The notes: a model not told the origin generated them from the sequence alone. Shown: positions 17,286 to 26,389, counted from the stretch's first letter. The stretch is DNA of 64,000 bases from Streptomyces tsukubensis (GCF_003932715.1 NZ_CP020700.1:1502001-1566000), one strand, 5' to 3'. Translations and numbers: made by a program.

Positions 17286-17344
17286 CCGGTCGACCGCCCC
17301 GCCCTCCGGCGGATCCGTCGGGCCTCCCCCTGCCCCTTACTCCG

Positions 17345-18535
17345 TCACCGGAAGGCGTCCTGCCCGGTGAGCGCCTTCCCCAGCACGAGCTGGTGCATCT
17401 CCACCGTGCCCTCGTAGGTGAGCACGGACTCCAGATTGGTCGCGTGCCGCATCACCGGATACTCCAGCGAGATGCCGTTCGCCCCGAGGATCGTGCGCGC
17501 GGTGCGGCAGATCTCGATGGCCTCGCGGACGTTGTTGAGCTTCCCGAAGCTGACCTGCTCGGGCCGGAGCCGTCCCGCGTCCATCCGGCGCCCCAGATGA
17601 TGGGCGAGCAGGAGCCCCTTGTGCAGCTCCACCGCCATATCGGCCAGCTTGGCCTGGGTGAGCTGGAAGCCGCCGATGGGCCGGCCGAACTGCTCCCGGG
17701 TACGGGAGTACGCGAGCGCGGCGGCGAAACTCGACCGGGCCGCGCCCATCGAGCCCCAGACGATGCCGTAGCGGGCGTGGTTGAGACAGCCCAGCGGTGC
17801 GCGCAGCCCGTCCGCCCCCGGCAGCACCGCATCGGCGGGCAGTCGCACCCCGTCGAGCACCAGCTCGCTGGTGACACTGGCCCGCAGCGACCATTTGTGG
17901 TGGATCTCCGGGGCCGTGAAACCCGGTGTCCCGGCCGGTACGAGGAAGCCCCGGATCCCCTCGTCCGTACCCGCCCAGACGACGGCCACCCCCGCGACGG
18001 AGCCGTTGGTGATCCACATCTTGCGGCCGTCGAGCACCCAGTCGGAGCCGTCCCGCCGGGCCCGGGTGCGCATTCCGGCCGGGTCGGAGCCCTGGTCCGG
18101 TTCGGTGAGCCCGAAGCAGCCGATGATCTCCCCGGCCGCCATTCCGGGCAGCCAGCGCTCCCGCTGCTCCTCGGAGCCGTAGCGGTGGATCGCGTACATG
18201 GCGAGCGACCCCTGGACGGAGACCAGGGAGCGGATACCGGAGTCGGCGGCCTCCAGTTCGAGACAGGCGAGTCCGTACTGCACGGCGCTCGCGCCCGTAC
18301 AGCCGTAGCCGGTGAGGGTCATCCCGAGAGCGCCGATCGAACCCAGCTCCCGGGCCAGTTCGCGGATGCCGGGCAGCCGCCCCTGCTCGTACCACTCGGC
18401 GATATGCGGCAGGATCCGCGCGGCCGCCCACTCCCGCATGGTGTCCCGGACGCCCAGTTCGTCGGGGGCGAGCAGTTCGTCGAGGCCCAGGGGGTCGTCC
18501 GGGTCGAAGGGCGCGGGCTTCGCGGGGACGGTCAT
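17345..18535 (-). CDS. Acyl-CoA dehydrogenase, glutaryl-CoA dehydrogenase-like
   Basis: 396-residue FAD-dependent acyl-CoA dehydrogenase. ATG at 18535 is chosen for GGAGG ten bases upstream; an in-frame extension to 18589 lacks a site. FAD and substrate motifs are FGLTEPDQGSDP near residue 130 and WITNG near 165; the catalytic Glu lies in YEGTVEMHQLVLGKALTGQ near the C-terminus, as in glutaryl-CoA dehydrogenases. Length fits that subfamily. It follows the efflux-pump gene by 117 bp and may share its promoter. The exact acyl substrate is not proven by sequence. Confidence 0.88.
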   Translation of the reverse strand: MTVPAKPAPFDPDDPLGLDELLAPDELGVRDTMREWAAARILPHIAEWYEQGRLPGIRELARELGSIGALGMTLTGYGCTGASAVQYGLACLELEAADSGIRSLVSVQGSLAMYAIHRYGSEEQRERWLPGMAAGEIIGCFGLTEPDQGSDPAGMRTRARRDGSDWVLDGRKMWITNGSVAGVAVVWAGTDEGIRGFLVPAGTPGFTAPEIHHKWSLRASVTSELVLDGVRLPADAVLPGADGLRAPLGCLNHARYGIVWGSMGAARSSFAAALAYSRTREQFGRPIGGFQLTQAKLADMAVELHKGLLLAHHLGRRMDAGRLRPEQVSFGKLNNVREAIEICRTARTILGANGISLEYPVMRHATNLESVLTYEGTVEMHQLVLGKALTGQDAFR

Positions 18536-18652
18536 GGCGGCAACCTCCGGACGCTCGTCGGCGGGCGGCGGCCCGGGGCGGGCTGCCACCGCATCGAAAA
18601 CTAGCAGCGGTAGACCGGCAGGGGTGCGGCACCCGGCCCCGGGAGACCGCGC

Positions 18653-20320
18653 TCAGCTCCGGTGCGCCACCTCGCGGCCCGGGCCCCGGCTCGGCGGCAC
18701 GGAGGCCGCGCGGGTGCGATGGGCGGTCGTGGGGTGCTCACCCGGCTCGCGGTCGGGCTCCGGGCAGGCGGTCTCCGCGCTCTCCTCGCTGCACATGGTC
18801 CTCGGCAGCCGGAGCGCGGCCAGTGCGCCGATCAGCAGCAGCGCCGCGCTGACCAGGAGCGTCACATGCAGTCCGCGGACGAAGGAGTCCCGGGCGGTGG
18901 ACCGCAGCAGCTCCCCCGCGGCACCGCCGAGCCGGTCTGCGACCTGCTGGGCCTCGCCCAGGGAGTGCGCCGCATCGTCGGCGGCGGCCCGGGGCACTCC
19001 GGGGAGCCCGCCGAAACCGGTGGCGTACGCGGCGTTCATCACGCTGCCCAGCAGGGCGATGCCCATCCCGGCACCGAGCTGGTACGAGGTCTCCCCGATG
19101 GCGGCCGCGCCGCCCGCATGGTCCTGGGGCGCTTCGCTGAGCATCGACTCGTAGGCGGCGAAGAGGGTCGTCTGGAGTCCGAATCCGAGCAGGACGAATC
19201 CGGCGGTGAGCAGGAGGGGACGGTCGTGCTCGCCCATGAGCGTCAGCAGCAGCACCGCTCCGGCGGTCAGCACGAAACCGCCGCCCGCCATCAGCCGCGG
19301 GCCGATCCGCCGCAGGGTGTACGAGCCGGTGGCGCCCGCCGCCATCGCCGCGAAGGTCAGCGGCAGCAGCCGCAGCCCGGTCTCCAGCGGGCTCAGCCCG
19401 AGCACGAGCTGGAGGTACTGGACGGCGATGAGTTCGAGGCCGACCAGCGCCAGCATGCACAGCACGATGCAGCCGACGGAGGTGGAGAAGGCGGGCGCGG
19501 CGAACATCCGGACGTCGATCAGCGGATGGCGCAGGCGCCGCTGCCGCCGGGTGAAGAACACCAGCAGGGCGGCACCGGCCAGCAGCGGGAGCACGGTGGC
19601 GGGGTCGAAGGGGTCGTGGCCGACCCCGAGCCGCTTCACTCCGAGGACCATCCCGAGCACACCGCCCGCGGCCATCAGCGCACCCAGGACGTCCCAGGGG
19701 CCTTCGAGGTCGCCCCGGGACTCCGGCAGCAGCCTGGCGCCCAGCGGCAGGATCAGCGCCATCAGCGGGATGTTGATCAGGAAGACCGAACCCCACCAGA
19801 AGTGTTCGATCAGAAAGCCGCCGAGGACGGGGCCGGTCGCCGCGCCCACCGCGGCGACCGCCGTCCAGATACCGATGGCGGTGGCCCGCTCCCGCCGGTC
19901 GGGGAAGACGGACCGGAGGACGGAGAGCGTGGCCGGCATGATCATCGCGCCGCCGACGCCCAGCAGGACCCGGGCCCCGATCAGCATGGCGGGGGTGTCG
20001 GCGTAGGCGGCGAGCGCGGAGGCCGCGCCGAAGATCCCGTAGCCGATGAGCAGGACCCGCCGCCGGCCGACGCGGTCGCCGAGGGTGCCGAAGAGGATCA
20101 GGAGCGCGGCGCAGACCAGCGGATAGGCGTCGACGATCCACAGTAGTTCGACACCGGTGGGGCGGAGGTCCTCGGTGACGGCCGGAACGGCGACATGGAG
20201 CACGGTCGCGTCGACGGCGACCAGCAGCAGGCTGACGCAGAGGACCAGCAGGACGACCCAGCGGTCTGCTCCGCCGTCCGCGGCGCGCAGTCGCGCCACG
20301 GCACCGGTCGTCCCTGCCAT
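18653..20320 (-). CDS. MFS transporter, DHA2 (EmrB/QacA) family, 14 TM
   Basis: 555-residue drug:proton antiporter. ATG at 20320 is preceded by GGAGG; the frame upstream to 20467 has no start signal. Fourteen hydrophobic segments are visible. Motif A follows TM2 (FGTLGDRVGRRRVLL) and motif C lies in TM5 (GPVLGGFLIE). The C-terminal 40 residues are polar. The substrate is unknown. No regulator gene is adjacent, but two perfect inverted repeats at 20471-20538 lie upstream and may be operators. Acyl-CoA dehydrogenase follows downstream. Confidence 0.9.
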   Translation of the reverse strand: MAGTTGAVARLRAADGGADRWVVLLVLCVSLLLVAVDATVLHVAVPAVTEDLRPTGVELLWIVDAYPLVCAALLILFGTLGDRVGRRRVLLIGYGIFGAASALAAYADTPAMLIGARVLLGVGGAMIMPATLSVLRSVFPDRRERATAIGIWTAVAAVGAATGPVLGGFLIEHFWWGSVFLINIPLMALILPLGARLLPESRGDLEGPWDVLGALMAAGGVLGMVLGVKRLGVGHDPFDPATVLPLLAGAALLVFFTRRQRRLRHPLIDVRMFAAPAFSTSVGCIVLCMLALVGLELIAVQYLQLVLGLSPLETGLRLLPLTFAAMAAGATGSYTLRRIGPRLMAGGGFVLTAGAVLLLTLMGEHDRPLLLTAGFVLLGFGLQTTLFAAYESMLSEAPQDHAGGAAAIGETSYQLGAGMGIALLGSVMNAAYATGFGGLPGVPRAAADDAAHSLGEAQQVADRLGGAAGELLRSTARDSFVRGLHVTLLVSAALLLIGALAALRLPRTMCSEESAETACPEPDREPGEHPTTAHRTRAASVPPSRGPGREVAHRS

Positions 20321-20789
20321 GCCTTCTACCTCCAGTGATTCCCTCGCACCCGGCGGGCCCGGCCGCCCGGGAGACGGGGACGATCCCAGCGGCGTTCCGG
20401 CATCGGCGTACGAGTGAGCCGCAAGCGTACGCGAGTTCAGGTCACCGGCGCGTGGTCCCGCTCTCAACCGGGCGCACGCCGGGGTGTGGCGTGCGCCACC
20501 CTCGCCCGCGGTTCCCGTATGAGAAAAAATTCATACGGCCATGCGATGAACGCAATTGGGGGGCGGGTAGCGCCGAAAGGGCTTTCCGGTTGACCGGGTA
20601 CGGGCAAAACCGGTCCGGTCCGGCGGGCAAACGGCGGACGGCTCCCGGGCATTACGCCACGGCTGTTCCGGGATTTCCCGAATGAGCCGTCTTAAATTCG
20701 GCGTCAGGAGACATAGTCCACATCACATGGTCATCACGAACCCGCCGGATCGACCGGGTCACTCACTCACTCCCTGTAACGTCGATAGG
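20321..20789. promoter_or_regulatory. Divergent region with two perfect inverted repeats
   Basis: 469 bp without a gene between the MFS and PAP2 genes. It contains GGCGCACGCC-(7)-GGCGTGCGCC (20471-20497) and, 17 bp further, CCGTATGA-(8, AT-rich)-TCATACGG (20515-20538). Both arms are perfect in each case. The A-run spacer of the second is unusual in this GC-rich context. These look like operator or attenuator elements. The remainder holds weak AT-rich promoter candidates near 20525-20560 and 20690-20790. Confidence 0.6.
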
Positions 20790-21797
20790 GTGCGTACCGA
20801 CATCTTCGCCCGACTGGACCGGGAGCCGGAACCACCGAAGATAGAGATCCCGCGGATGAGCCGCACCCGTCTCGCCCTCTTCGGCGGAACGGCTGCCTTC
20901 TACACGGCTATCGTCGTGGCCGTGCTGGTGCCCACCTGGCTGGTGACCATCGACTGGAAAGTGATGCTCTTCCGGCCGTACCAGCAGTGGCCCGAGCTGC
21001 ACGCGTGGCTGGACTACTTCGTCGTCCTCGGCCAGCGGGGCCCCACGGCCGTCATGGTCGCCGCGTGGCTCGGCTGGCGCTCCTGGCGCATGCACACCCT
21101 GCGGCCGATGCTGGTGCTCGGCGCCGCGCTGCTGCTGCTCAATGTGACCGTCGGCTCCGTCAAGCTGGGCCTGGGCCGGCTCGGCCCCCACTACGCGACC
21201 CAGATCGGTTCGACCGAGATGTTCTCGGGCGGCGATATATTTCCGTCCGGCCACACCGCGAACGCCGTGGTGACCTGGGGAATCCTCGCCTATATGGCGA
21301 CCACCCCGAGGACCCGCCGCAATCTCTCGGCGCTGTCGGCGACGGTCTCCCTGGGCGTCGGCCTCACCACCGTCTACCTCGGCACGCACTGGCTGAGCGA
21401 CGTCCTCCTCGGCTGGGCCGCCGGGCTGCTGATCCTGCTGGCCCTGCCGTGGTGCGAACCGCTCATCGCCCGGGCCGAGGCCCGGATCCTCGACCTGCGG
21501 GACCGGTGGCGGGCCGGCCGGCTGCCGCTGCCGTCACTGCCGGTGGCCGCGGGCGGGCCCCGGCCGAGCCACGCCCTGCCGAACCCGGCCCGGGGCCGGG
21601 GCGTACCCGCGACGAAGCGCACGCACGGATCCCGACCCCCCGTGGTCGGCGTGGGCGCCTCGCTGCCCGGACCGTCCGCCCGGACCCGGACGGCGAAGCC
21701 CGCGGGGTCGTCGGAGGGCGTACCCGCACCGGCACGGCGGTCCGGACGGGAGACGGCGACACCGTCGCACGGCAGCCGTACGATGACCGGCGGCTAG
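20790..21797 (+). CDS. PAP2-family (phosphatidic-acid phosphatase type 2) membrane protein
   Basis: 335-residue integral membrane phosphatase. PAP2 motifs: VKLGLGRLGP (variant of KxxxxxxRP), FPSGHTAN, and VYLGTHWLSDVLLGW, giving the catalytic His pair and Asp. About six TM helices lie between residues 35 and 225, followed by a basic, Pro/Ala-rich cytoplasmic tail. The GTG at 20790 (VRTDIFARL) is chosen because homologous-looking sequence begins there; an ATG 36 codons upstream remains possible. The likely role is dephosphorylation of lipid phosphates such as undecaprenyl diphosphate or phosphatidate. Confidence 0.83.
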   Translation: MRTDIFARLDREPEPPKIEIPRMSRTRLALFGGTAAFYTAIVVAVLVPTWLVTIDWKVMLFRPYQQWPELHAWLDYFVVLGQRGPTAVMVAAWLGWRSWRMHTLRPMLVLGAALLLLNVTVGSVKLGLGRLGPHYATQIGSTEMFSGGDIFPSGHTANAVVTWGILAYMATTPRTRRNLSALSATVSLGVGLTTVYLGTHWLSDVLLGWAAGLLILLALPWCEPLIARAEARILDLRDRWRAGRLPLPSLPVAAGGPRPSHALPNPARGRGVPATKRTHGSRPPVVGVGASLPGPSARTRTAKPAGSSEGVPAPARRSGRETATPSHGSRTMTGG

Positions 21798-21838
21798 GTC
21801 GTCACTTTCTTGTGGAGCTTTCGGCTCTTGTGGATCTC

Positions 21839-21861
21839 GCCGGGCCCGGACCGGGCCCGGC
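21839..21861. terminator. Terminator-like hairpin between convergent genes
   Basis: GCCGGGCCCGG / CCGGGCCCGGC with a single central base, i.e. a near-perfect palindrome about 40 bp after the PAP2 stop and just past the I78-inhibitor stop on the other strand. Confidence 0.55.
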
Positions 21862-21901
21862 CATTCCCCCACCGGTGCCGGTTTCGGAGCGGGGTGCCCG
21901 C

Positions 21902-22117
21902 TCAGCCGTGCCAGCAGCGGGTCACCCTGCCGTGTTCGACCTCGAAGTTGATCCGGCCGCGCAGATACTCCAGCGTGATGATCGCGCCCGGCGGCAGCGA
22001 TCTCACGGTGGTCCAGCCCTTCGCCCGGGCGCGCCGTTCGGCGGCGTCCGCGCTCAGGCCTACGTACGCCCCGGTGGAATCGTCCGGCTCACCGAACGCA
22101 TGCGGAACAGGTGCCAT
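21902..22117 (-). CDS. I78-family peptidase inhibitor-like protein
   Basis: 71-residue protein matching the proteinase inhibitor I78 pattern: GLSADAAERRARAKGW, then RSLPPGAIITLEYLRGRINFEVE and GRVTRCWHG. ATG at 22117 has GGTGGGGGC before it. There is no signal peptide, so it is probably cytoplasmic. Family members inhibit serine peptidases; the target here is unknown. It stands alone in its unit. Confidence 0.78.
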   Translation of the reverse strand: MAPVPHAFGEPDDSTGAYVGLSADAAERRARAKGWTTVRSLPPGAIITLEYLRGRINFEVEHGRVTRCWHG

Positions 22118-22415
22118 GCCCCCACCGTAAGAGGCACCGGACCAGAACAAAAGCCCGGAGCCGGACGTCCCCCGATACCAACCGCGCCCGCTCCCCCACC
22201 GCGGCTTTTCCATACCTTCCCCGGATCCCGTCACCGGCTGTGCTCACGGCGGTCTCCACCCCTCCCCACGACAGGTGTTCGACGGAAACCCGGCCCTCCG
22301 AACGCGACGTTCGACACCGCCCCCGCGACAATTCCGTACGGGTGGCCGACCCGGGGAATTCGGCACGGAATTACCGGAAGCACGGCGGGGGCGAATTGCC
22401 CCGACCCCGTCGCGT
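22118..22415. other. Intergenic stretch without recognised gene
   Basis: 298 bp between the I78 gene and the end of the WYL regulator. Nothing convincing was seen apart from A/T-containing stretches (22130-22150 and 22320-22400) that could serve as the I78 promoter. Confidence 0.4.
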
Positions 22416-23408
22416 TCACATTTCCCTCACACCATCCGGGACCGGCCGGACTCGGCCGACCGCGCGCCCGAGTCGATCCCGCAGCATCCTGATGTGCTCG
22501 ACCAGCTCCACCGGTTCGACCACCTCGAAGTCCACGCCCATCAGCATCACGTGGATCACCATCACATCCAGGCTGGTCGCTCCGGTGTGCAGCAGGCAGT
22601 GGCCGTCGTCGACCGGCTCCACCACCCCGTCCGACGGCGAGATCCGCTCCCGCGCCCGCTCGGCGGACATATGGAGCCTGATCACGGCCTCGGTGGCATA
22701 GGCGCGGGTCGACAGTCCGCGCGACACATAGGCCGCCAGGTCCTCGGCGGGCGGAGTGCGCGGGGTGAACCGCGGACCGTGGGGCGGGGTGGGCACGATC
22801 CGGTCCGCCCGGAAGGTGCGCCAGTCCGCCCGGTCGACGTCCCAGGCGACGAGGTACCAGCGGCGCTCCGTGCACACCAGCCGGTGCGGTTCGACGGTGC
22901 GCCGGGTGGCGGTACCGCCGTGGTCCTCGTAGCGGAACCGCAGCGTCTCGCTGTCCCGGCAGGCGTGGGCGAGTTCGGTGAGGACCGAGGCGTCGAGCCC
23001 GGCGCCGGAGGTGCGCAGCAGCGGCACGGTGAAGGCGTTGAGGGCGCCGACCCGGCGCCGCAGCCTGTCGGGCAGCACCTGTTCCAGTTTGGCGAGAGCG
23101 CGTACGGAGCTCTCCCCGATGCCCTCGATGCCCTGGCCGGCGGCGGTGCGCAGCCCGACCGCGACGGCCACCGCCTCGTCGTCGTCGAGGAGCAGCGGCG
23201 GCAGCCGGGCACCGGCTCCGAGCCGGTAGCCGCCGCCGGTCCCGGGGCTGGCGTTGACGGGGTAGCCCAGCTCGCGCAGCCGGTCCACGTCGCGGCGGAC
23301 CGTGCGCGGGGTGACACCGAGCCGCCGGGCCAGATCGGCGCCGGACCACTCGCGGTGGGCCTGGAGCAGCGAGAGCAGGCGCAGGAGTCGTGCGGAGGTC
23401 TCCAACAT
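22416..23408 (-). CDS. WYL-domain transcriptional regulator (HTH_11 + WYL)
   Basis: 330-residue DeoR-like regulator. The winged HTH is at about residues 1-60 (SGADLARRLGVTPRTVRRDVDRL), followed by a linker and a WYL domain at about 140-215 containing RRWYLVAWDVDRADWRTFRADRI; a WCX-type C-terminal region completes the usual length. WYL domains sense nucleic acids or nucleotides. ATG at 23408 is preferred over a start 7 codons upstream. A perfect 12-bp inverted repeat 19 bp upstream suggests autoregulation. Confidence 0.87.
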   Translation of the reverse strand: MLETSARLLRLLSLLQAHREWSGADLARRLGVTPRTVRRDVDRLRELGYPVNASPGTGGGYRLGAGARLPPLLLDDDEAVAVAVGLRTAAGQGIEGIGESSVRALAKLEQVLPDRLRRRVGALNAFTVPLLRTSGAGLDASVLTELAHACRDSETLRFRYEDHGGTATRRTVEPHRLVCTERRWYLVAWDVDRADWRTFRADRIVPTPPHGPRFTPRTPPAEDLAAYVSRGLSTRAYATEAVIRLHMSAERARERISPSDGVVEPVDDGHCLLHTGATSLDVMVIHVMLMGVDFEVVEPVELVEHIRMLRDRLGRAVGRVRPVPDGVREM

Positions 23409-23426
23409 GGCCTGCAGTCTGCCAAG

Positions 23427-23453
23427 CATTGCGGACCGCTCCGGTCCGCAATG
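23427..23453. promoter_or_regulatory. Perfect 12-3-12 inverted repeat upstream of the WYL regulator
   Basis: CATTGCGGACCG, spacer CTC, CGGTCCGCAATG. The exactly symmetrical arms lie 19 bp before the regulator start. This is the classical position for an autoregulatory operator; a transcript hairpin is the alternative. Confidence 0.7.
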
Positions 23454-23571
23454 GCCACCGTCGGTGCGGAGCGGGCCGCCGGTCCCGGCGCGGCGGCCGG
23501 GGTGACGGGCCGGCGCCGGGACCGCCGGCCCGGGAGGCGGACCGCCCGGCCGGGGCTCAGCGGCGCCGGGC

Positions 23572-24855
23572 TCAGCGGCGCCGGGCCCGGCGTACGACCG
23601 CCGCGGCGAGATGGCGCAGGGCGTAGTAGCTCCCGTAGCAGCCGCCGCGTACCCGGTACACCAGGTCCCGTACGGCCCCGCCGCTCCCCCGGGCCCCGGC
23701 GCGCTCCAGCAGCTCGGTGAAGACGGCTTCGTGCCGTGCGGCGATCGCCGCCGGGTCGAAGCGTTCGGAGGCGGCCAGCGCCGCGGCCCCGGCCCGGTGG
23801 CGGCGCTCGTCGTCGCCGATCAGCTCCAGCAGCCCGGCCGCCACGGCGTCGACGTCGCCGACGGGCACCAGCCTGCCGTTCACCCCGTCCTCGATGATCT
23901 CCCGCGGACCGTTGGGGCAGTCGGTGGAGACCACCGGCAGTCCGCACCGCATGGCCTCCACGATCGTCATTCCGAAGGCCTCCTTGGCGGAGGTGACGGC
24001 GGCGATCGACCCCTTGACCCACTCGGGCTCCAGCGGATGGACGTTGCCCATCAGAAAGACGTGGCCGGCCAGGTCCCGGGCGGCGATCAGCTCGGTCAGC
24101 GCGCCGTGTTCGTCGCCGGTGGCGTCCCCGCCGCCGTAGATCCGCAGCCGCCAGTCGGGCCGTGCGGCGACCACCTTCGCAAAGGCCTCGACCAGCACGT
24201 CGAACCGCTTCACCCGGGTCAGCCGCCCGGCCGCGACGACGAACTTGGCCCGGCCGTCGGCGGGCGCCACGGAGGGCTTCGGCACTCCGTTGGGTACGGC
24301 GTCGATGCGCACCCCGGGCAGCCTGAGCCGGGTCCGGTAGGAGCGGGCGTCGGCCTCGGTGACCGTGGTGATCGCGTCCAGCCGCCCGTAGCGGTAGCCC
24401 AGTTCACGGCGGAGGCGGTAGCCGTGGCCGTCGAGCGTGAGGTGTTCCTGGCCGACGCGGACCGTGCCGCGGCGGGCCTGCCGGGCGATATGGACGTTGA
24501 GCCCGGGCCGGGTGCCGACGACGACATCCGCGTCGAGGCCCCGCAGATGGGCCCCGATCCGGGCGTCGGTGAGCCTGCTGTACTGCCGGTGCCGCCCGTC
24601 GCCGCGCGGGAACACCCGTGCGGCCCTGGCGTGTTCGGGATCGTCTGCCGCGTACTCCGGGCTGTCCTTGCGGAGTTCCACGAGCGCCCGGAGGGTGACG
24701 CCCTTCGGCGCTCCCATCCGGGGCGTCTCGCGGTGGCGGAACACCGAGACGATCTCGACCTCGTGCCGTTCGGCGAGGGCCTCGGCGAGGGTGAAGGTGG
24801 TACGGATCGTTCCCCCGATGCCGTACGCGTTGTGGAGCAGGAAGGAGATGCGCAT
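23572..24855 (-). CDS. Glycosyltransferase family 4 (GT-B fold)
   Basis: 427-residue GT-B enzyme. The N-terminal acceptor domain begins MRISFLLHNAYGIGGTIRTT, with the Gly-rich loop. The C-terminal donor-binding domain has VVAAGRLTRVKRFDVLVEAF near residue 215 and the EX7E motif in SAKEAFGMTIVEAMRCGLPV near 300-320. A basic C-terminus (ARRR) follows an amphipathic stretch and suggests peripheral membrane binding. The stop lies inside a duplicated 15-bp word (CTCAGCGGCGCCGGG twice). Donor and acceptor cannot be named. Upstream lies a tandem direct repeat (24866-24896). Confidence 0.87.
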   Translation of the reverse strand: MRISFLLHNAYGIGGTIRTTFTLAEALAERHEVEIVSVFRHRETPRMGAPKGVTLRALVELRKDSPEYAADDPEHARAARVFPRGDGRHRQYSRLTDARIGAHLRGLDADVVVGTRPGLNVHIARQARRGTVRVGQEHLTLDGHGYRLRRELGYRYGRLDAITTVTEADARSYRTRLRLPGVRIDAVPNGVPKPSVAPADGRAKFVVAAGRLTRVKRFDVLVEAFAKVVAARPDWRLRIYGGGDATGDEHGALTELIAARDLAGHVFLMGNVHPLEPEWVKGSIAAVTSAKEAFGMTIVEAMRCGLPVVSTDCPNGPREIIEDGVNGRLVPVGDVDAVAAGLLELIGDDERRHRAGAAALAASERFDPAAIAARHEAVFTELLERAGARGSGGAVRDLVYRVRGGCYGSYYALRHLAAAVVRRARRR

Positions 24856-24865
24856 GCGTCTCTCG

Positions 24866-24896
24866 TCATGAATGGTCGGATCATGAAGTGGTCGGA
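24866..24896. repeat. Tandem 15/16-bp direct repeat upstream of glycosyltransferase
   Basis: TCATGAATGGTCGGA followed directly by TCATGAAGTGGTCGGA. It starts 11 bp from the glycosyltransferase start codon, where it would overlap the leader or promoter. Confidence 0.5.
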
Positions 24897-25079
24897 CCAG
24901 ACTCTACTGGCCGTCAGATGCCGTACAGGACCGGGCTGCTGTGCTTTCCGGAGGTCCGCCGTTCCCGTTGCCGTCCGCGCGTGACCCCGGCCTGCATCGC
25001 CCGTTGAACCAGGGTGAGCCGGGATCGGCCCGGCCCAGTGCGATCACGCATCAAGCAACATCAGGACGAGGAGCCATCC

Positions 25080-25874
25080 GTGCCCCGCATGCTCGACGTC
25101 AGCGCGGACGTACGCGCCGAGCTCGGCAACGAAGAAGCCGACCGGCTGGTCGCCGGCGACTCCGAGACCCCGGCCAGTTACGCCTGCGCCTCCTGCCGCA
25201 CCCCGGGCGACCCCGAGCAGGAGCGGACCAGCACTCTGCTGTTCGTCGGCGAGGAGACGGCCGTCCTCGCTTTCGCCCATGCGACCTGCATCCCCTCGCA
25301 GGTCGTCCGGCTCGCCGAGGACCAGCTCGCGGGAGCCGTGGAATCCATCACCGGTACCGAGGAGCCCGCTGTGCCCATGACCACCGACCCCACCTCCCTG
25401 AACGCCTCCCCCGGTCAGGCGGTGCTCGGCGTCACCAGCGGTCTGATCCTGGTGGACGGCGATCTGCACCCCGCCCTGGTGGTGGAGCCCACGGCGCCCA
25501 TCGCCCGCCCGGGCACCACGGGGAACGGCGGGGACGACTTCCTGCCCCTGCTGATCGAGCAGGGCTTCGCACCGGTCCACGACGTCAACGTCCGGCCGGG
25601 CGCGCTCGACGGCTGGTCGGTGCTGCTCGCCATGGGCCAGCTGCACGCGATCCTCCAGCCGGGCGCGGTGGCCTGGTGGAAGGCGCACCAGCCGCTCCAG
25701 GTCACGGAGGGCTGGCGGACCGCGGTCAACAAGTCCCACACGGTGCTGGTGTTCTGCGCGCCCGTCGGTTCGATCGGGCAGCAGCCGCGGGAGGACCTGC
25801 TGCGGGACGCGCTGGAGAAGGCGGCGGCGGGCGGCCGTCTGGTGGCCGCGGCGATGCCGCTGGCGGGCACGTGA
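25080..25874 (+). CDS. Conserved actinobacterial protein of unknown function with Cx2C/Hx2C pair
   Basis: 264-residue soluble protein. GTG at 25080 is supported by GAGGAG about 7 bases upstream. C36-x2-C39 and H67-x2-C70 near the N-terminus could form a zinc-ribbon-like site. The rest alternates hydrophobic strands and helices (GLILVDGDLHPALVVEP, FLPLLIEQGFAPV, HTVLVFCAPVG). No signal peptide or TM helix. I recognise it only as a typical Streptomyces conserved protein. It precedes another unknown small gene by 133 bp on the same strand. Confidence 0.7.
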   Translation: MPRMLDVSADVRAELGNEEADRLVAGDSETPASYACASCRTPGDPEQERTSTLLFVGEETAVLAFAHATCIPSQVVRLAEDQLAGAVESITGTEEPAVPMTTDPTSLNASPGQAVLGVTSGLILVDGDLHPALVVEPTAPIARPGTTGNGGDDFLPLLIEQGFAPVHDVNVRPGALDGWSVLLAMGQLHAILQPGAVAWWKAHQPLQVTEGWRTAVNKSHTVLVFCAPVGSIGQQPREDLLRDALEKAAAGGRLVAAAMPLAGT

Positions 25875-26007
25875 TCCGTTCCGCTGCCGGCTGACCTCCG
25901 ATCCTCCGGTCCTCCGGACGCCCATGGGCGCCGGGGCCCGGGGGGACGGCCGGGTGGTTCCCCCCGGCCCGCCAGTGACGGGCCGGGATGTGGATCGTTG
26001 CAGGTAC

Positions 26008-26316
26008 GTGCAGACATACGAGCCCAGCCGCCAGCCGTATCCGAGTCCGATCCCCGGTATGCGCCCCGCGTACGAGGCAGCCTCGGGCTTCTCCCTGACG
26101 CCCATCTTCGATGCGCTGTACTCGGAGTACCGCCGGTCGTTCCGGGCCCTGCCCGGGGACCGGTCGGGCGAGGAGCACCTCGGCTTCCTCGCGTTCTCCA
26201 CCCAGGCCACGGCCCGCGGCGCGGGTCAGTTGCCGTACGCGGGCGCGGGCTGGCAGCCGTATCCCGTACGGCAGCATCCGGCGGCTCTGCCTCCGGCACC
26301 GCGCCGCAGCCACTGA
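26008..26316 (+). CDS. Small conserved hypothetical protein
   Basis: 102-residue protein from GTG 26008. It has a Pro/Tyr-rich N-terminus (YEPSRQPYPSPIPGMRP), a short helical core (FDALYSEYRRSFRALPGD) and a Pro-rich tail. The upstream Shine-Dalgarno signal is weak, so the start is uncertain; a longer frame to 25924 exists. No known domain. It ends 32 bp before a very strong bidirectional terminator. Confidence 0.5.
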   Translation: MQTYEPSRQPYPSPIPGMRPAYEAASGFSLTPIFDALYSEYRRSFRALPGDRSGEEHLGFLAFSTQATARGAGQLPYAGAGWQPYPVRQHPAALPPAPRRSH

Positions 26317-26348
26317 CCGAGGCGGTACCAGAGGCGGTACGAAAACGG

Positions 26349-26389
26349 GCGCGCCGCCCCGGCCGGATGTTCCGGCCGGGGCGGCGCGC
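26349..26389. terminator. Strong bidirectional intrinsic terminator (der / small hypothetical)
   Basis: Perfect 19-bp GC stem (26349-26367 with 26371-26389), loop TGT, flanked by AAAA on the left and TTTT on the right. It works for both converging units. Confidence 0.92.
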
